A stretch of DNA of 21,752 nt from positions 1-21,752 of the forward strand of contig JAJYJB010000044.1 in assembly GCA_021789735.1 (NCBI GenBank), read 5' to 3'. Position 1 is the stretch's first letter; every line of letters begins with the position of its first letter. Shown piece after piece: positions 7,084 through 15,010 of the stretch. The translations under genes were made by a program, and so were the position numbers. Below the pieces are notes generated by a model that was given only the letters and a program-made list of their open reading frames with translations, was not told where the DNA came from and made no database searches. The DNA comes from Nitrospirota bacterium. GTDB lineage: Bacteria > Nitrospirota > Thermodesulfovibrionia > Thermodesulfovibrionales > JdFR-88.

Positions 7084-8169
7084 TTACTTATTTTCTTTCT
7101 TTTTCTTTTCCGGCTTTTGCACCCTGTGCTCCTCAAGAAACGAGGAGCTTGCAGGCACTGCGAGGACTGTTTTTGTGCGGATGCCGGCCTTCGCTGTTAC
7201 GGGCACCCTTGGCAGGTGCCTGTTATCCGAATACCTGGCGCATATCGAGGCCGCAGCCATCGCTTCTTCCGTATCAGCGGGGTCAATATCCAGTTCTTTT
7301 TTATCACCCGCCGTGGAGAGCGGGCCGCCATGCCCGTCAAATAACGCAAGCACTACGGGGCTGCCGCACCCCTCAGCCTTTAAAAGCAGGTCTTCCTGCC
7401 CGGCTAGCGCCTCTATGCGGTTGTTGTCGGCCTCGTTCCTGCCCGCGATTATCTTGGTCCGGCCTACCCTGAAGTGCCTGCCAACCCTGAGAAGGTTCAG
7501 GTCCCTGATGGATGGGTCGGGGTCTGACCTCAGGAGTTCCCTGAGCCTCCAGGCATAATTAGGCTCCGTGAGCAGGCATCCGCCAGCCGGGTTCGGATAC
7601 TCCGTGAGGCCGAGCTCTTCAGCAAGCTTCATCTGGGGTTTTCTGCTTCTGCCGTAAAAATCAAAAAGTTTGTCCCTGTCTATCAGACCGTTTTTTTGTG
7701 CATCGGTCTCCGGCAGGACCTTTGCGGAAAGCGGCCTTAAGACCTTCCCCACAAGGCCGGCCTCCCTGTCTATAAGCGGGAAGGTCTCGCGCCTCTGGCT
7801 CATGGGCCGCTGTCCAAGCACCTCGCCCGTGACCACGAAATCCGCCCCGGTAAGGCGCATCAGCTCTCCGGCCTCCCGCAGCATGAGTATCCGGCAGTCT
7901 ATGCAGGGGTTCATGTTCTTGCCATGGCCGAACTTCGGGTTTTTGACTATTTCTATGAACCTGTCCGCCAGGTGGCAGAGTTTAACCTTGAAGCCGAATT
8001 TTTCGGCTGCCGGGAACGGGTTTTTGGAGCAGGACGACGTGTCGGAGATGTCGCATCCGAAATGGGTGAGAAAGGTGACCGCGGTGACGTCTACCCCAAG
8101 GTTCTTAACAACCAGCACCGCCAGGGTGCTGTCCAGTCCTCCGGACAAAAGTGCTATGGCTTTAGGCAT
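7084..8169 (-). CDS. PP-loop ATPase related to tRNA 2-thiouridylase, with C-terminal extension
   Basis: The 361-residue protein has an N-terminal PP-loop (SGGLDSTLAV, residues 9-18) that adenylates a substrate, as in MnmA, ThiI and related tRNA-thiolating enzymes. Conserved-looking cysteines follow: FGCDIS and SSCSK near 39-47, NPCIDC near 86-91 and PAGGCLL near 198. GEVLGQRPMSQR is typical of this branch. A C-terminal region starts near residue 220 (LLRVGRHFRVGRTKII, GRNEADN). The tail is lysine-rich (KPEKKKKENK). I infer a tRNA sulfur-modification role, with the CxxC pair possibly binding a metal or iron-sulfur cluster. It is not a standard MnmA. The gene lies 24 nt downstream of rfaE1 and is convergent with yfcE. 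Confidence 0.8.
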   Translation of the reverse strand: MPKAIALLSGGLDSTLAVLVVKNLGVDVTAVTFLTHFGCDISDTSSCSKNPFPAAEKFGFKVKLCHLADRFIEIVKNPKFGHGKNMNPCIDCRILMLREAGELMRLTGADFVVTGEVLGQRPMSQRRETFPLIDREAGLVGKVLRPLSAKVLPETDAQKNGLIDRDKLFDFYGRSRKPQMKLAEELGLTEYPNPAGGCLLTEPNYAWRLRELLRSDPDPSIRDLNLLRVGRHFRVGRTKIIAGRNEADNNRIEALAGQEDLLLKAEGCGSPVVLALFDGHGGPLSTAGDKKELDIDPADTEEAMAAASICARYSDNRHLPRVPVTAKAGIRTKTVLAVPASSSFLEEHRVQKPEKKKKENK

Positions 8170-8193
8170 TTTAACTTTTTTTAATAAAACCCT

Positions 8194-9189
8194 TTAAAGC
8201 CCGTTGTCCCTGAGCGTTTTTTTAAGCATTTCCGGGGTTACGGAGGCCGTCCCCAGCTGAGCGACAACTATTCCGGCTGCATGGTTGGCGATCACCGCGG
8301 CCTCCTCCATCGAGGCCCCTGCGGCGTGGGCCAGGCTGAAGGCCGCTATCACGGTGTCGCCGGCCCCGGTCACGTCAAACACTTTCATTGCGGCGGTGGG
8401 AATGTGTTTCACCCCGGCGGAGGAAAAAAGGCTCATGCCGTCTTCTCCCCTGGTTATCAAAACGGAGCCGGCGCGCAGTTTTGCAAGCAGGGTGCGCCCG
8501 GCCTTAAGAAGCGTGGCCTCGTCCTTAATGGGCACGGATGCGCCTTCGGAGGCCTCCAGCAGGTTGGGCGTAACAAGCGATACGCCTTTGTAGAGATGAA
8601 AATGGCCGACCTTGGGGTCAACGGCAACAAACCTGCCCCTTGCAACCTTAAGAAGGCGCCTCATCACCTGCGCGGATACAACGCCCTTTTTATAGTCGGA
8701 AACTATGACGGCGTCGCATGCGCGTACCTGCTCATCAAGGGCCGATAGCATAAATTCAAGCTCCTTGCCCGTGAGGTGGTCCCTGCTTTCCATGTCAAAC
8801 CTTACGACCTGCTGGTTGTGGGCGATGACCCTGGTCTTTACGGAGGTGGGGCGGGGGTCTTCTATCAGGACCGTTTCGATGCCAGCCCTGGTCAGAAGGT
8901 CCCTCAGTACCTGGCCGGCCCCGTCCGTCCCCGCGATGCCCATTACGGTTGCCTTCCCACCAAGTGAGACGATATTGTTCGCCACGTTGGCGGCGCCGCC
9001 AAGCATGAAGTTGTCGTCAAGCACGTCCACCACAGGCACGGGCGCCTCAGGGGATATCCTGGTTACCTTGCCCCAGATGTACCTGTCCAGTATCAGATCC
9101 CCGATCACCAGGATCTTTTCCTTTTTAAACCCGTCTATAAGCTCTGAGAGTTTCTTGTCTTTGCTGTTTTTTCTGTTTTTTCCGGCCAT
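8194..9189 (-). CDS. rfaE1: D-glycero-beta-D-manno-heptose-7-phosphate kinase
   Basis: This PfkB/ribokinase-family kinase (331 residues from the chosen start) makes D-glycero-beta-D-manno-heptose 1,7-bisphosphate for ADP-heptose and lipopolysaccharide core synthesis. Diagnostic segments are VIGDLILDRYIWG, RISPEAPVPV, LGGAANVANN near the N-terminus and the PfkB signature DVTGAGDTVIAAF near the C-terminus. The nucleotidyltransferase domain of bifunctional HldE is absent, so a separate RfaE2 must exist elsewhere. I start at MAGKNRK (9189) rather than the ATG at 9258, because the extra 23 residues are basic/hydrophobic and unlike the family. A promoter-like box sits just upstream. The product implies a Gram-negative envelope. 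Confidence 0.92.
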   Translation of the reverse strand: MAGKNRKNSKDKKLSELIDGFKKEKILVIGDLILDRYIWGKVTRISPEAPVPVVDVLDDNFMLGGAANVANNIVSLGGKATVMGIAGTDGAGQVLRDLLTRAGIETVLIEDPRPTSVKTRVIAHNQQVVRFDMESRDHLTGKELEFMLSALDEQVRACDAVIVSDYKKGVVSAQVMRRLLKVARGRFVAVDPKVGHFHLYKGVSLVTPNLLEASEGASVPIKDEATLLKAGRTLLAKLRAGSVLITRGEDGMSLFSSAGVKHIPTAAMKVFDVTGAGDTVIAAFSLAHAAGASMEEAAVIANHAAGIVVAQLGTASVTPEMLKKTLRDNGL

Positions 9190-9195
9190 AAAAGT

Positions 9196-9204
9196 AAAAT
9201 ACCA
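9196..9204 (-). promoter_or_regulatory. Possible extended -10 box of rfaE1
   Basis: On the minus strand TGG-TATTTT forms an extended -10 (TGn plus TATTTT at 9196-9201). It ends 6 nt before the start codon at 9189. No convincing -35 or Shine-Dalgarno is visible. If real, the transcript would be nearly leaderless. Confidence 0.3.
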
Positions 9205-9326
9205 AAAAAGGAGTTTTAGTATTTTATCATTTTTCTTGTATTTTGATTTTTGGGGCATCTTTCCTATCCGCCGATTTTTGAATATGGCTCATCAAAAAAA
9301 TTCCTGTGCCGGCAAAAGAGCAGCAT

Positions 9327-9356
9327 TTGTTTTTCCCCCGCCCGCTCTGATAAAAT
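9327..9356 (+). promoter_or_regulatory. Putative pyrE promoter
   Basis: TTGTTT (9327-9332) and TAAAAT (9351-9356) are separated by 18 bp. The -10 ends 8 nt before the pyrE ATG at 9365, and no Shine-Dalgarno is present, so the predicted mRNA start is at or next to the start codon. Confidence 0.45.
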
Positions 9357-9364
9357 CATTGGCC

Positions 9365-9919
9365 ATGGAAAACAACTGGGAGAAGCTGAGGCAGCTCATA
9401 AAAGGGAAGTGCTTTTTAAAGAGCGACAAGCCCATCTTCAGGCTAACGTCGGGCCAGATGAGCAACTTCTATTTTGACCTGAGGCGGGCCACCCTCTCGC
9501 CAGAAGGGCAGTACCTGATAGGCAACATCATACTGGAGAAAATAACGGAGCTGGGCCTTTCGCCTGCCGCCGTGGGAGGTCTCACCATGGGGGCGGACCC
9601 GATAGCAACGGCCGTTGCTTACTCCTCATACCTTAAGCAGGAGCCCATCGAGGCCTTCGTAATAAGGAAAGAGCCCAAGGCGCACGGGACGATGAAGCAG
9701 GTGGAGGGAAACGTTTCCGAGGGGGACCATGTGATCATACTCGATGACGTCCTTACAACCGGGAAATCCACCATAAAGGCCATAGAGGCTGCCAGGGCCG
9801 CCGGGCTTAAGACCATAGCCGCGATAGTCCTTCTGGACAGGGCCGAGCATGAAGGCAGAAACAACGTCGAGACCCTGGGCCTTCCGCTCTACAGCATCTT
9901 CCGGAAGGAAGATTTTTAA
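9365..9919 (+). CDS. pyrE: Orotate phosphoribosyltransferase
   Basis: The 184-residue enzyme joins orotate and PRPP to form orotidine 5'-phosphate in pyrimidine synthesis. The N-terminus MENNWEKLRQLI is followed by FRLTSGQMSNFYFDLR, which holds orotate-binding residues, then GGLTMGADPIATAVA. The PRPP-binding motif is VIILDDVLTTGKST near residues 123-136. The reading frame extends far upstream over the opposite strand rfaE1, but similarity begins at this ATG. The gene stands alone, convergent with dppC and divergent from rfaE1, and it has its own promoter-like sequence and a hairpin at its 3' end. Confidence 0.94.
   Translation: MENNWEKLRQLIKGKCFLKSDKPIFRLTSGQMSNFYFDLRRATLSPEGQYLIGNIILEKITELGLSPAAVGGLTMGADPIATAVAYSSYLKQEPIEAFVIRKEPKAHGTMKQVEGNVSEGDHVIILDDVLTTGKSTIKAIEAARAAGLKTIAAIVLLDRAEHEGRNNVETLGLPLYSIFRKEDF
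9896..9917 (+). terminator. Intrinsic terminator inside the pyrE 3' end
   Basis: ATCTTCC-GGAA-GGAAGAT is a perfect seven-base-pair stem with a four-base loop, followed by a run of five T (9913-9917). The stop codon TAA is at 9917-9919, so the hairpin encodes the last residues of PyrE and the T tract runs into the stop. Confidence 0.6.
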
Positions 9920-9964
9920 TTCCTTAAAAAAATTCAAGGTCGAATTCCCGGGTTTTTCTGTTTG

Positions 9965-10837
9965 TTATTCCTTGTCCTTGCCGGTCTCGTACCGCTCGGT
10001 ATCCCACAGGCGGGGATCAAGCGCGTCCCTGAGTCCTTCCCCCACAAGGTTATAGCTGAGCACCGTAATCAGTATGGCAAGACCAGGATACAGCGAAAGC
10101 CACCATGCGGTCTCTATGTTGTTCTTGCCTGAGGAAAGGATGTTACCCCAGCTTGGGTGGGGCGGCTGAACGCCCAGCCCAAGGAAGGAAAGAGAGGACT
10201 CGGTGAGGATAGCACCGGCTATTCCGAAGGTCGCGGCCACGAAGACGGGCGAGAGGGCGTTTGGCAGTATCTCCTTGAAGATGAGCCTCATGCTGCCCGC
10301 GCCTGCCGCCTTGGAGGCAAGCACGAAATCCCGCTGTTTTAGCGTAAGGAACTCCGCCCTGACGAGCCTTGCCACATCCATCCATCCCGTTATCCCTATG
10401 ACCGCCATTATGATAAAGATGCTTGGGGGCACTATAGCTATAACGGCCAGAATAAGGACGAATGAAGGGAAGGCCAGCATCACGTCCACAAACCTCATGA
10501 GCACGGCATCCACCTTCCCCCCGTAAAACCCCGCAAGCGATCCCACGGCCGTCCCTATGATCACGGCAATCCCCATGGCTATGAAACCCACGCTAAGCGA
10601 AACCCTGCTGCCCCAAAGCATCCTTGACAGCACGTCCCTTCCAAGCTCGTCTGTCCCTAAGGGATGGCTCCAACTCGGAGGAGACAGCACGCGATTTACG
10701 TCAATGCCCGTGGGCGAGTACGGGGCCAGTTGTGGAGCGAATATGGCGCAAAGGGCAAGCGTGATTATCACCGCCAGTCCGGCCACGGCCAGGCGGTTTT
10801 TTTTGAACCTCCTCCATATTATCGTCCTTATCCTCAT
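9965..10837 (-). CDS. dppC: Dipeptide/oligopeptide ABC transporter permease, DppC type
   Basis: The 290-residue inner-membrane permease has an N-terminal membrane segment (residues 16-36), the DppC/OppC hallmark [19 protein letters not shown] near 57-75, and four or five further membrane segments. The permease EAA loop is [22 protein letters not shown] near 185-206, which contacts the ATPase. [17 protein letters not shown] is also typical. It forms a heteromer with DppB, whose gene it overlaps by 4 nt. Neither ATPase subunits nor the binding protein are in the window, and the operon seems to end here. Substrate (peptide, nickel or other) cannot be told. Confidence 0.92.
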   Translation of the reverse strand: MRIRTIIWRRFKKNRLAVAGLAVIITLALCAIFAPQLAPYSPTGIDVNRVLSPPSWSHPLGTDELGRDVLSRMLWGSRVSLSVGFIAMGIAVIIGTAVGSLAGFYGGKVDAVLMRFVDVMLAFPSFVLILAVIAIVPPSIFIIMAVIGITGWMDVARLVRAEFLTLKQRDFVLASKAAGAGSMRLIFKEILPNALSPVFVAATFGIAGAILTESSLSFLGLGVQPPHPSWGNILSSGKNNIETAWWLSLYPGLAILITVLSYNLVGEGLRDALDPRLWDTERYETGKDKE

Positions 10838-11805
10838 CGGCCTGAAAGTCTTATCCTTGGGTCGACCAGCCCGTAGGCGATGTCCGCCACCAGATTGCCA
10901 AGAAGCGTAAGCACTGCAAATATCACCATCAGCCCCATAATGGTGGGATAGTCTCTGGACATCACGGACTGGTAATAGAGTTGGCCCATTCCGGGTATGG
11001 CGAATATGGTCTCGAATATGACCCCTCCGCCTATGAGCCCGGGGACGGAGAGTCCCATTATCGTCACTATAGGCAGCATGGCATTTCTGAGCGCGTGCTT
11101 CCTTATGACGTCTCTTTCAGAAAGCCCCTTGGCCCTGGCAGTCCTGATATAGTCCTGCCTGATAACCTCAAGCATGCTGGAGCGGCTGTAGCGCGAGAGT
11201 CCGGCGATGCTTCCGAATGCCGAGACGAACACCGGAAGGATCAGGTGCCTGCCCCAGTCGGCAAGCCTGCCGGCCGCGCTCATGCCCGACACGTCTATGC
11301 TCTGTATGCCGGATATCGGCAGCACTCCCAGATGCACTCCGAAAAATATCATCAGCAGGAGGGCAAGCCAGAACGTGGGGGTCGAAAATCCCAGGAAAAC
11401 CAGTATGGTGCTTATCTTGTCAAAGAATGAGTACCGCCTGGTGGCCGAGATGACCCCTACCGGGACGGCCACAATGAATATGAGCAGCATGGAGAGCAAG
11501 TTTATCGAGAGGGTGATGGGTATGCGCTCTTTTATCTTTTCAAGCACGTCCCTTCCGTCAACGAAGGACTTGCCGAAGTCGAGCCTTACAAACCGGGATA
11601 GCCATTCCGCGTACTGGACCGGAAGCGGCTTGTTCAGCCCGTACAGTTTTTTCAGCTTTTGCATGGCCTGTGCGGATGTCTTCAGGGACATCTGCACGTC
11701 TACGGGGCTGCCGGGGGCCAGGTGGATCACAGCAAAGCTTATTATGGTTATCCCCAGGAGCAGCGGGACCATCTGGATAAGGCGCTTCCCTATGTATCCG
11801 AACAT
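10834..11805 (-). CDS. dppB: Dipeptide/oligopeptide ABC transporter permease, DppB type
   Basis: The 323-residue permease starts [24 protein letters not shown], typical of DppB/OppB. It has HLAPGSPVD after the first membrane segment, the [15 protein letters not shown] motif in the periplasmic region, and the EAA loop [21 protein letters not shown] near residues 217-237. The ending [11 protein letters not shown] is also characteristic. It partners DppC, which follows with a 4-nt overlap. It lies 97 bp after the addA stop, and a -10-like box precedes it, so it may be transcribed on its own. Confidence 0.93.
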   Translation of the reverse strand: MFGYIGKRLIQMVPLLLGITIISFAVIHLAPGSPVDVQMSLKTSAQAMQKLKKLYGLNKPLPVQYAEWLSRFVRLDFGKSFVDGRDVLEKIKERIPITLSINLLSMLLIFIVAVPVGVISATRRYSFFDKISTILVFLGFSTPTFWLALLLMIFFGVHLGVLPISGIQSIDVSGMSAAGRLADWGRHLILPVFVSAFGSIAGLSRYSRSSMLEVIRQDYIRTARAKGLSERDVIRKHALRNAMLPIVTIMGLSVPGLIGGGVIFETIFAIPGMGQLYYQSVMSRDYPTIMGLMVIFAVLTLLGNLVADIAYGLVDPRIRLSGR

Positions 11806-11813
11806 GCCTGTCT

Positions 11814-11819
11814 ATTTTA
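11814..11819 (-). promoter_or_regulatory. Possible -10 box of dppB
   Basis: On the minus strand TAAAAT is followed by 8 nt and then the dppB ATG, the same hexamer and spacing as at pyrE. No good -35 lies 16-18 bp upstream. An AGG at -8 could be a weak Shine-Dalgarno. Confidence 0.3.
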
Positions 11820-11888
11820 TCACTAAGCTGTTCAAGATTTCATTTACTGCGGCAGAAGCAAAAAAAAACAAAAACCTCAGGAAATGAA

Positions 11889-11917
11889 ATGTCCGGTTTT
11901 TTTTAAGCCCCGGACAT
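11889..11917 (-). terminator. Hairpin over the addA stop codon, possible terminator
   Basis: ATGTCCGG and CCGGACAT form a perfect eight-base-pair inverted repeat with a 13-nt loop. The addA stop (11903-11905) lies in the loop. On the minus strand the stem is followed by the T-rich TTTCATTT rather than a clean T run, so termination is plausible but unproven. Confidence 0.4.
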
Positions 11918-14900
11918 ATCGATTACCTGTGGAATGTGCGTGAAGACGAGGAAGGCCTTTGCCGGAAGGCCAAAGATGCCCTCTGCCGCCTCCCTGTAAA
12001 GCTCCATCTGAAACCTGTATTTGTCCGCAAGCTCCATCAGCTCCTGCGGCCGGGCCGGGAAACTCTTGTAATCGTAGACGTGGACAGCCCTTTCCCCGAC
12101 TATGAGCCTGTCTATGCGTCCCTTGTATAGCGTCTTGCCCTTTTCGTGCACGAACGGCAGCTCCGTGAAGGACCTTTCTTTGCGTGGGAGCACTACGTCT
12201 TCCAATATCCCTGCCGACCGGAGCCTTTCGATGTCTCCAAGTATCGTGTCCATGAAAATTCTTTCCCTCTGCGGCCCGAAGACGTAAACACCCTTTAGGA
12301 GCGCCGTGACGCGCCCCCCCACCTCATCCGGCGCCAGCCTGCCCTCCGACATCTCCTCAAGTACCTGATGCATCAGCCTGCCAAGCAGCACCCAGTCTCT
12401 ACCATGGCGCGTCTTTACCAGGATGTCCTCTGTCACATCCTTCGTGCTTGCCGGGGGCTCGTATTCGAAAGGCTCGGCGTAGACGGGCTCATCCAGGAAA
12501 TGCCTCTCCTGGACAAACTCCATGCCCACGGATTTTGCATACCCGTTTTCCACATCCTCCGCCGTTATGACATTAAAGGGGAGAGGGCGGTCATCCTTCT
12601 GAAGCGGCAACGTTTTTTCGCCACTGCCGTCCGCGCCGGATTTCTCTTTGCCGTTCATTAAACCGGGCCCGTCCATAAAACCCGGGCCAAAGGCGTCCAC
12701 AAGGTATCGGAGCCTTCCCTTGGGCTTTTCAGGCCTGATGCCGCTCAGAAGCAGATAGTCCATGGCCCTTGTGGCGGCCACGTAAAAAAGCCTTTTTTCC
12801 TCTTCGAGTTCCTTTATCCTGCCCCGCTCGAACTCTGGAATTTTCTTTCTGGCCTCGGAGTCTGGCTCGTATCGGAAGCTGAAGGCCCCGGCTGGTTTTT
12901 CCTCTATGGCCACCGCCCCGCTCTTTGCGCCTATGTCCTCGTCCAGGCTGGGAAGAAAAAGCATCGGGAACTGAAGCCCTTTGGCAGCGTGCACGGTCAT
13001 CAGCTTGACAACGTCCATCCCTTCGGCGTTCACGTTGGCCTTGGACACATCCGCGCCCGCTCTGCCGGCAAGCAGTTTGTCCCTTATGTCTATCAAGTTA
13101 TGGCCCTCGGATTCATGGGACTCGACCATCTGGATGAACTTTTTTACATTGGCGTGCCTGGGCTTCTCCCAGAAGTGCCTCCATCCCCCGGTCTTTACAA
13201 GCATTAGCTCAATGAGTCTTGAAAGGGGGAGCGTCTTGCCGGCCTCGATAAAGCCGTCCAGCATGGCCGCGGCTTCAACATGTTTTTTAATATGCGAGGC
13301 CCTCAGACGCTCCATCAGGTTTTTTGGGTTCCGGTTTTTTGCTCCGGGCGTGGTTTTTGTTTTTTTGTCTCCCGGGCACAGGCCCGCGAGGGCTTTGTAG
13401 CCAAGCCCGAAAAGCGGGGAGCGGAGGATGCAAAAAAGGCTGTAGTCGTCTTCCGGGTCCGCTATGAATGCCGCAAACTCCCGCAAAAGCGCCACTTCCG
13501 GCTCCTCGTAGAAGCCCATCCCCTTTACGACAAGGAAAGGAACATCTTCGCGCCTGAACGCCTCCTCGAACGCCGCCAGGTGCGTCCGTTGCCTGAGGAG
13601 GACCGCCATGTCGGCATATTCACAGGGCCGTTTACCCGGTTTTTTCTGATCATTTGCCTGGCAGCTCACCTGGTAGTTCCTGCGCATGGCCTTTATGCGT
13701 TTTGCGAGCATCCTTGCCTCAAAGCCGCGCTTTTCCTTTGTGTTTCCCGTCCGGGGCATGTCCAGGAGCAAAACCTCCACTTTGCCGTCACCCTGCCTTT
13801 TAGCCTCGAAGGGGCAGTACTCGACCTGCCATTCGCCTGCGGGCCATCCCTCCTGAATATCCGGCTGTTCTTTCCGGCAGGAGGCTTTATCATCTGCGGG
13901 GGATAGACGTTTCTCTCCCTTGTGGTGCGGCCCGGCAGAAGGCCCGGACTGTGGCATTAGTTTCTCAAAGAGCCTGTTTGTGAACTCTATTATCTCGGGC
14001 AAGCTGCGGTAATTGTCCCTGGCCTGATGGAACTCATATTCATCCCCGAGGAAGTCCTGAAGCCGCTGTCTTGCCTTTTTCATGGCGGACACGTCGGCCC
14101 CCCTGAAAAGATAGATGGACTGTTTCTCGTCACCTACCAGGAACATGGTGGGCACGGTGCCCGTCTCTCTTTTTGGCCCGAGGCCGGAGCGCCATTCCTC
14201 CGTCAGTTTGTCCAGTATGCGCCATTGCAGGGCGCTGGTGTCCTGAAACTCGTCCACAAGGATATGGTCCGTATATTCATCAAAGCTGTAAAGGATGTTC
14301 TGCCAGTGGGGGCTTTCGGCCAGCGCTTTGTAGGCCAGTATCTCCAGGTCACTGAAATCAAGCAGGCGGGCCTCAAGTTTTTTTGCTCTGTAGGCGTCAA
14401 GACAGCGCGCAAAAAGCTTCAGGAGCATTTTTTCAGGCCCGTTCTCCCCTTCCGCGCGGAGGCCGTCCGGCCCGCTCAGGATAAGCTCCGAAAGCGGCCT
14501 CTGCCTGAAGAGCTCAGCCAGGTGGTTTTTTAAAATGGAGTCCCAGCCCCTTATTCCGCGCGCCTTCATAAGGCAGAAAAATGGGCCCGACGGCCCATCC
14601 GGCCCGAAGCTGTCTGCCTCCTCTTTAAGCGCCTCCATCACGGACTGACGCACAAAAGCGGAGGCGGTGCCTTCGTCCGCCACGGACAGCCTCGGATCAA
14701 GCCCCAGGTCCAGAGAAAACCTCCGCAGGAGTTTCAGGCAGAACGCGTGAATGGTGGATATCCTCATCAGGGGCACCCTTGGTTTCACCCGAGCATAGAG
14801 CTCCGGGTTTTCAAGGGCCAGGATTTTCAGGACGCGCTGCTTCATCTCGGAAGCCGCCTTCTCCGTGAAGGTTATGGCCAGCACCCGCTCCACCTCTCCG

Positions 14901-15007
14901 CCAGCCGCTATGAGGCTTATGTATCTTCTGGCCAGCTTCTCGGTCTTGCCGGAGCCGGCTGGAGAGGAGATTATGAAGCTTTTTTTGGTATCGAAAAATT
15001 CAGCCAT
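11903..15007 (-). CDS. addA: AddA-type helicase-nuclease (UvrD-like helicase with C-terminal nuclease)
   Basis: The 1034-residue protein is the helicase-nuclease subunit of an AddAB complex, which resects double-strand DNA ends for RecA-dependent repair. Superfamily 1 motifs are visible in order: Walker A SSPAGSGKT (14-22), ITFTEKAASEM (45-55), STIHAFCLKLLRRF (84-97), Walker B VDEFQDTSALQW (251-262), VGDEKQSIYLFRGAD (291-305), VKLMTVHAAKGLQFPMLF and LFYVAATRAMDYLLLSG. The C-terminal nuclease has GRIDRL (963-968) and VYDYKS (977-982), the PD-(D/E)XK core. Linkers around residues 355-400 and 770-800 are low-complexity and probably variable. It begins 3 nt after the addB stop. The final codons lie in a hairpin. 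Confidence 0.93.
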   Translation of the reverse strand: MAEFFDTKKSFIISSPAGSGKTEKLARRYISLIAAGGEVERVLAITFTEKAASEMKQRVLKILALENPELYARVKPRVPLMRISTIHAFCLKLLRRFSLDLGLDPRLSVADEGTASAFVRQSVMEALKEEADSFGPDGPSGPFFCLMKARGIRGWDSILKNHLAELFRQRPLSELILSGPDGLRAEGENGPEKMLLKLFARCLDAYRAKKLEARLLDFSDLEILAYKALAESPHWQNILYSFDEYTDHILVDEFQDTSALQWRILDKLTEEWRSGLGPKRETGTVPTMFLVGDEKQSIYLFRGADVSAMKKARQRLQDFLGDEYEFHQARDNYRSLPEIIEFTNRLFEKLMPQSGPSAGPHHKGEKRLSPADDKASCRKEQPDIQEGWPAGEWQVEYCPFEAKRQGDGKVEVLLLDMPRTGNTKEKRGFEARMLAKRIKAMRRNYQVSCQANDQKKPGKRPCEYADMAVLLRQRTHLAAFEEAFRREDVPFLVVKGMGFYEEPEVALLREFAAFIADPEDDYSLFCILRSPLFGLGYKALAGLCPGDKKTKTTPGAKNRNPKNLMERLRASHIKKHVEAAAMLDGFIEAGKTLPLSRLIELMLVKTGGWRHFWEKPRHANVKKFIQMVESHESEGHNLIDIRDKLLAGRAGADVSKANVNAEGMDVVKLMTVHAAKGLQFPMLFLPSLDEDIGAKSGAVAIEEKPAGAFSFRYEPDSEARKKIPEFERGRIKELEEEKRLFYVAATRAMDYLLLSGIRPEKPKGRLRYLVDAFGPGFMDGPGLMNGKEKSGADGSGEKTLPLQKDDRPLPFNVITAEDVENGYAKSVGMEFVQERHFLDEPVYAEPFEYEPPASTKDVTEDILVKTRHGRDWVLLGRLMHQVLEEMSEGRLAPDEVGGRVTALLKGVYVFGPQRERIFMDTILGDIERLRSAGILEDVVLPRKERSFTELPFVHEKGKTLYKGRIDRLIVGERAVHVYDYKSFPARPQELMELADKYRFQMELYREAAEGIFGLPAKAFLVFTHIPQVIDMSGA

Positions 15008-15010
15008 TTT

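Noticed and set aside
8705..9364. Long upstream extension of the pyrE reading frame
   Set aside because: It runs opposite rfaE1 and is serine/threonine-rich shadow sequence. PyrE similarity begins at the ATG at 9365, with a promoter-like sequence directly before it.
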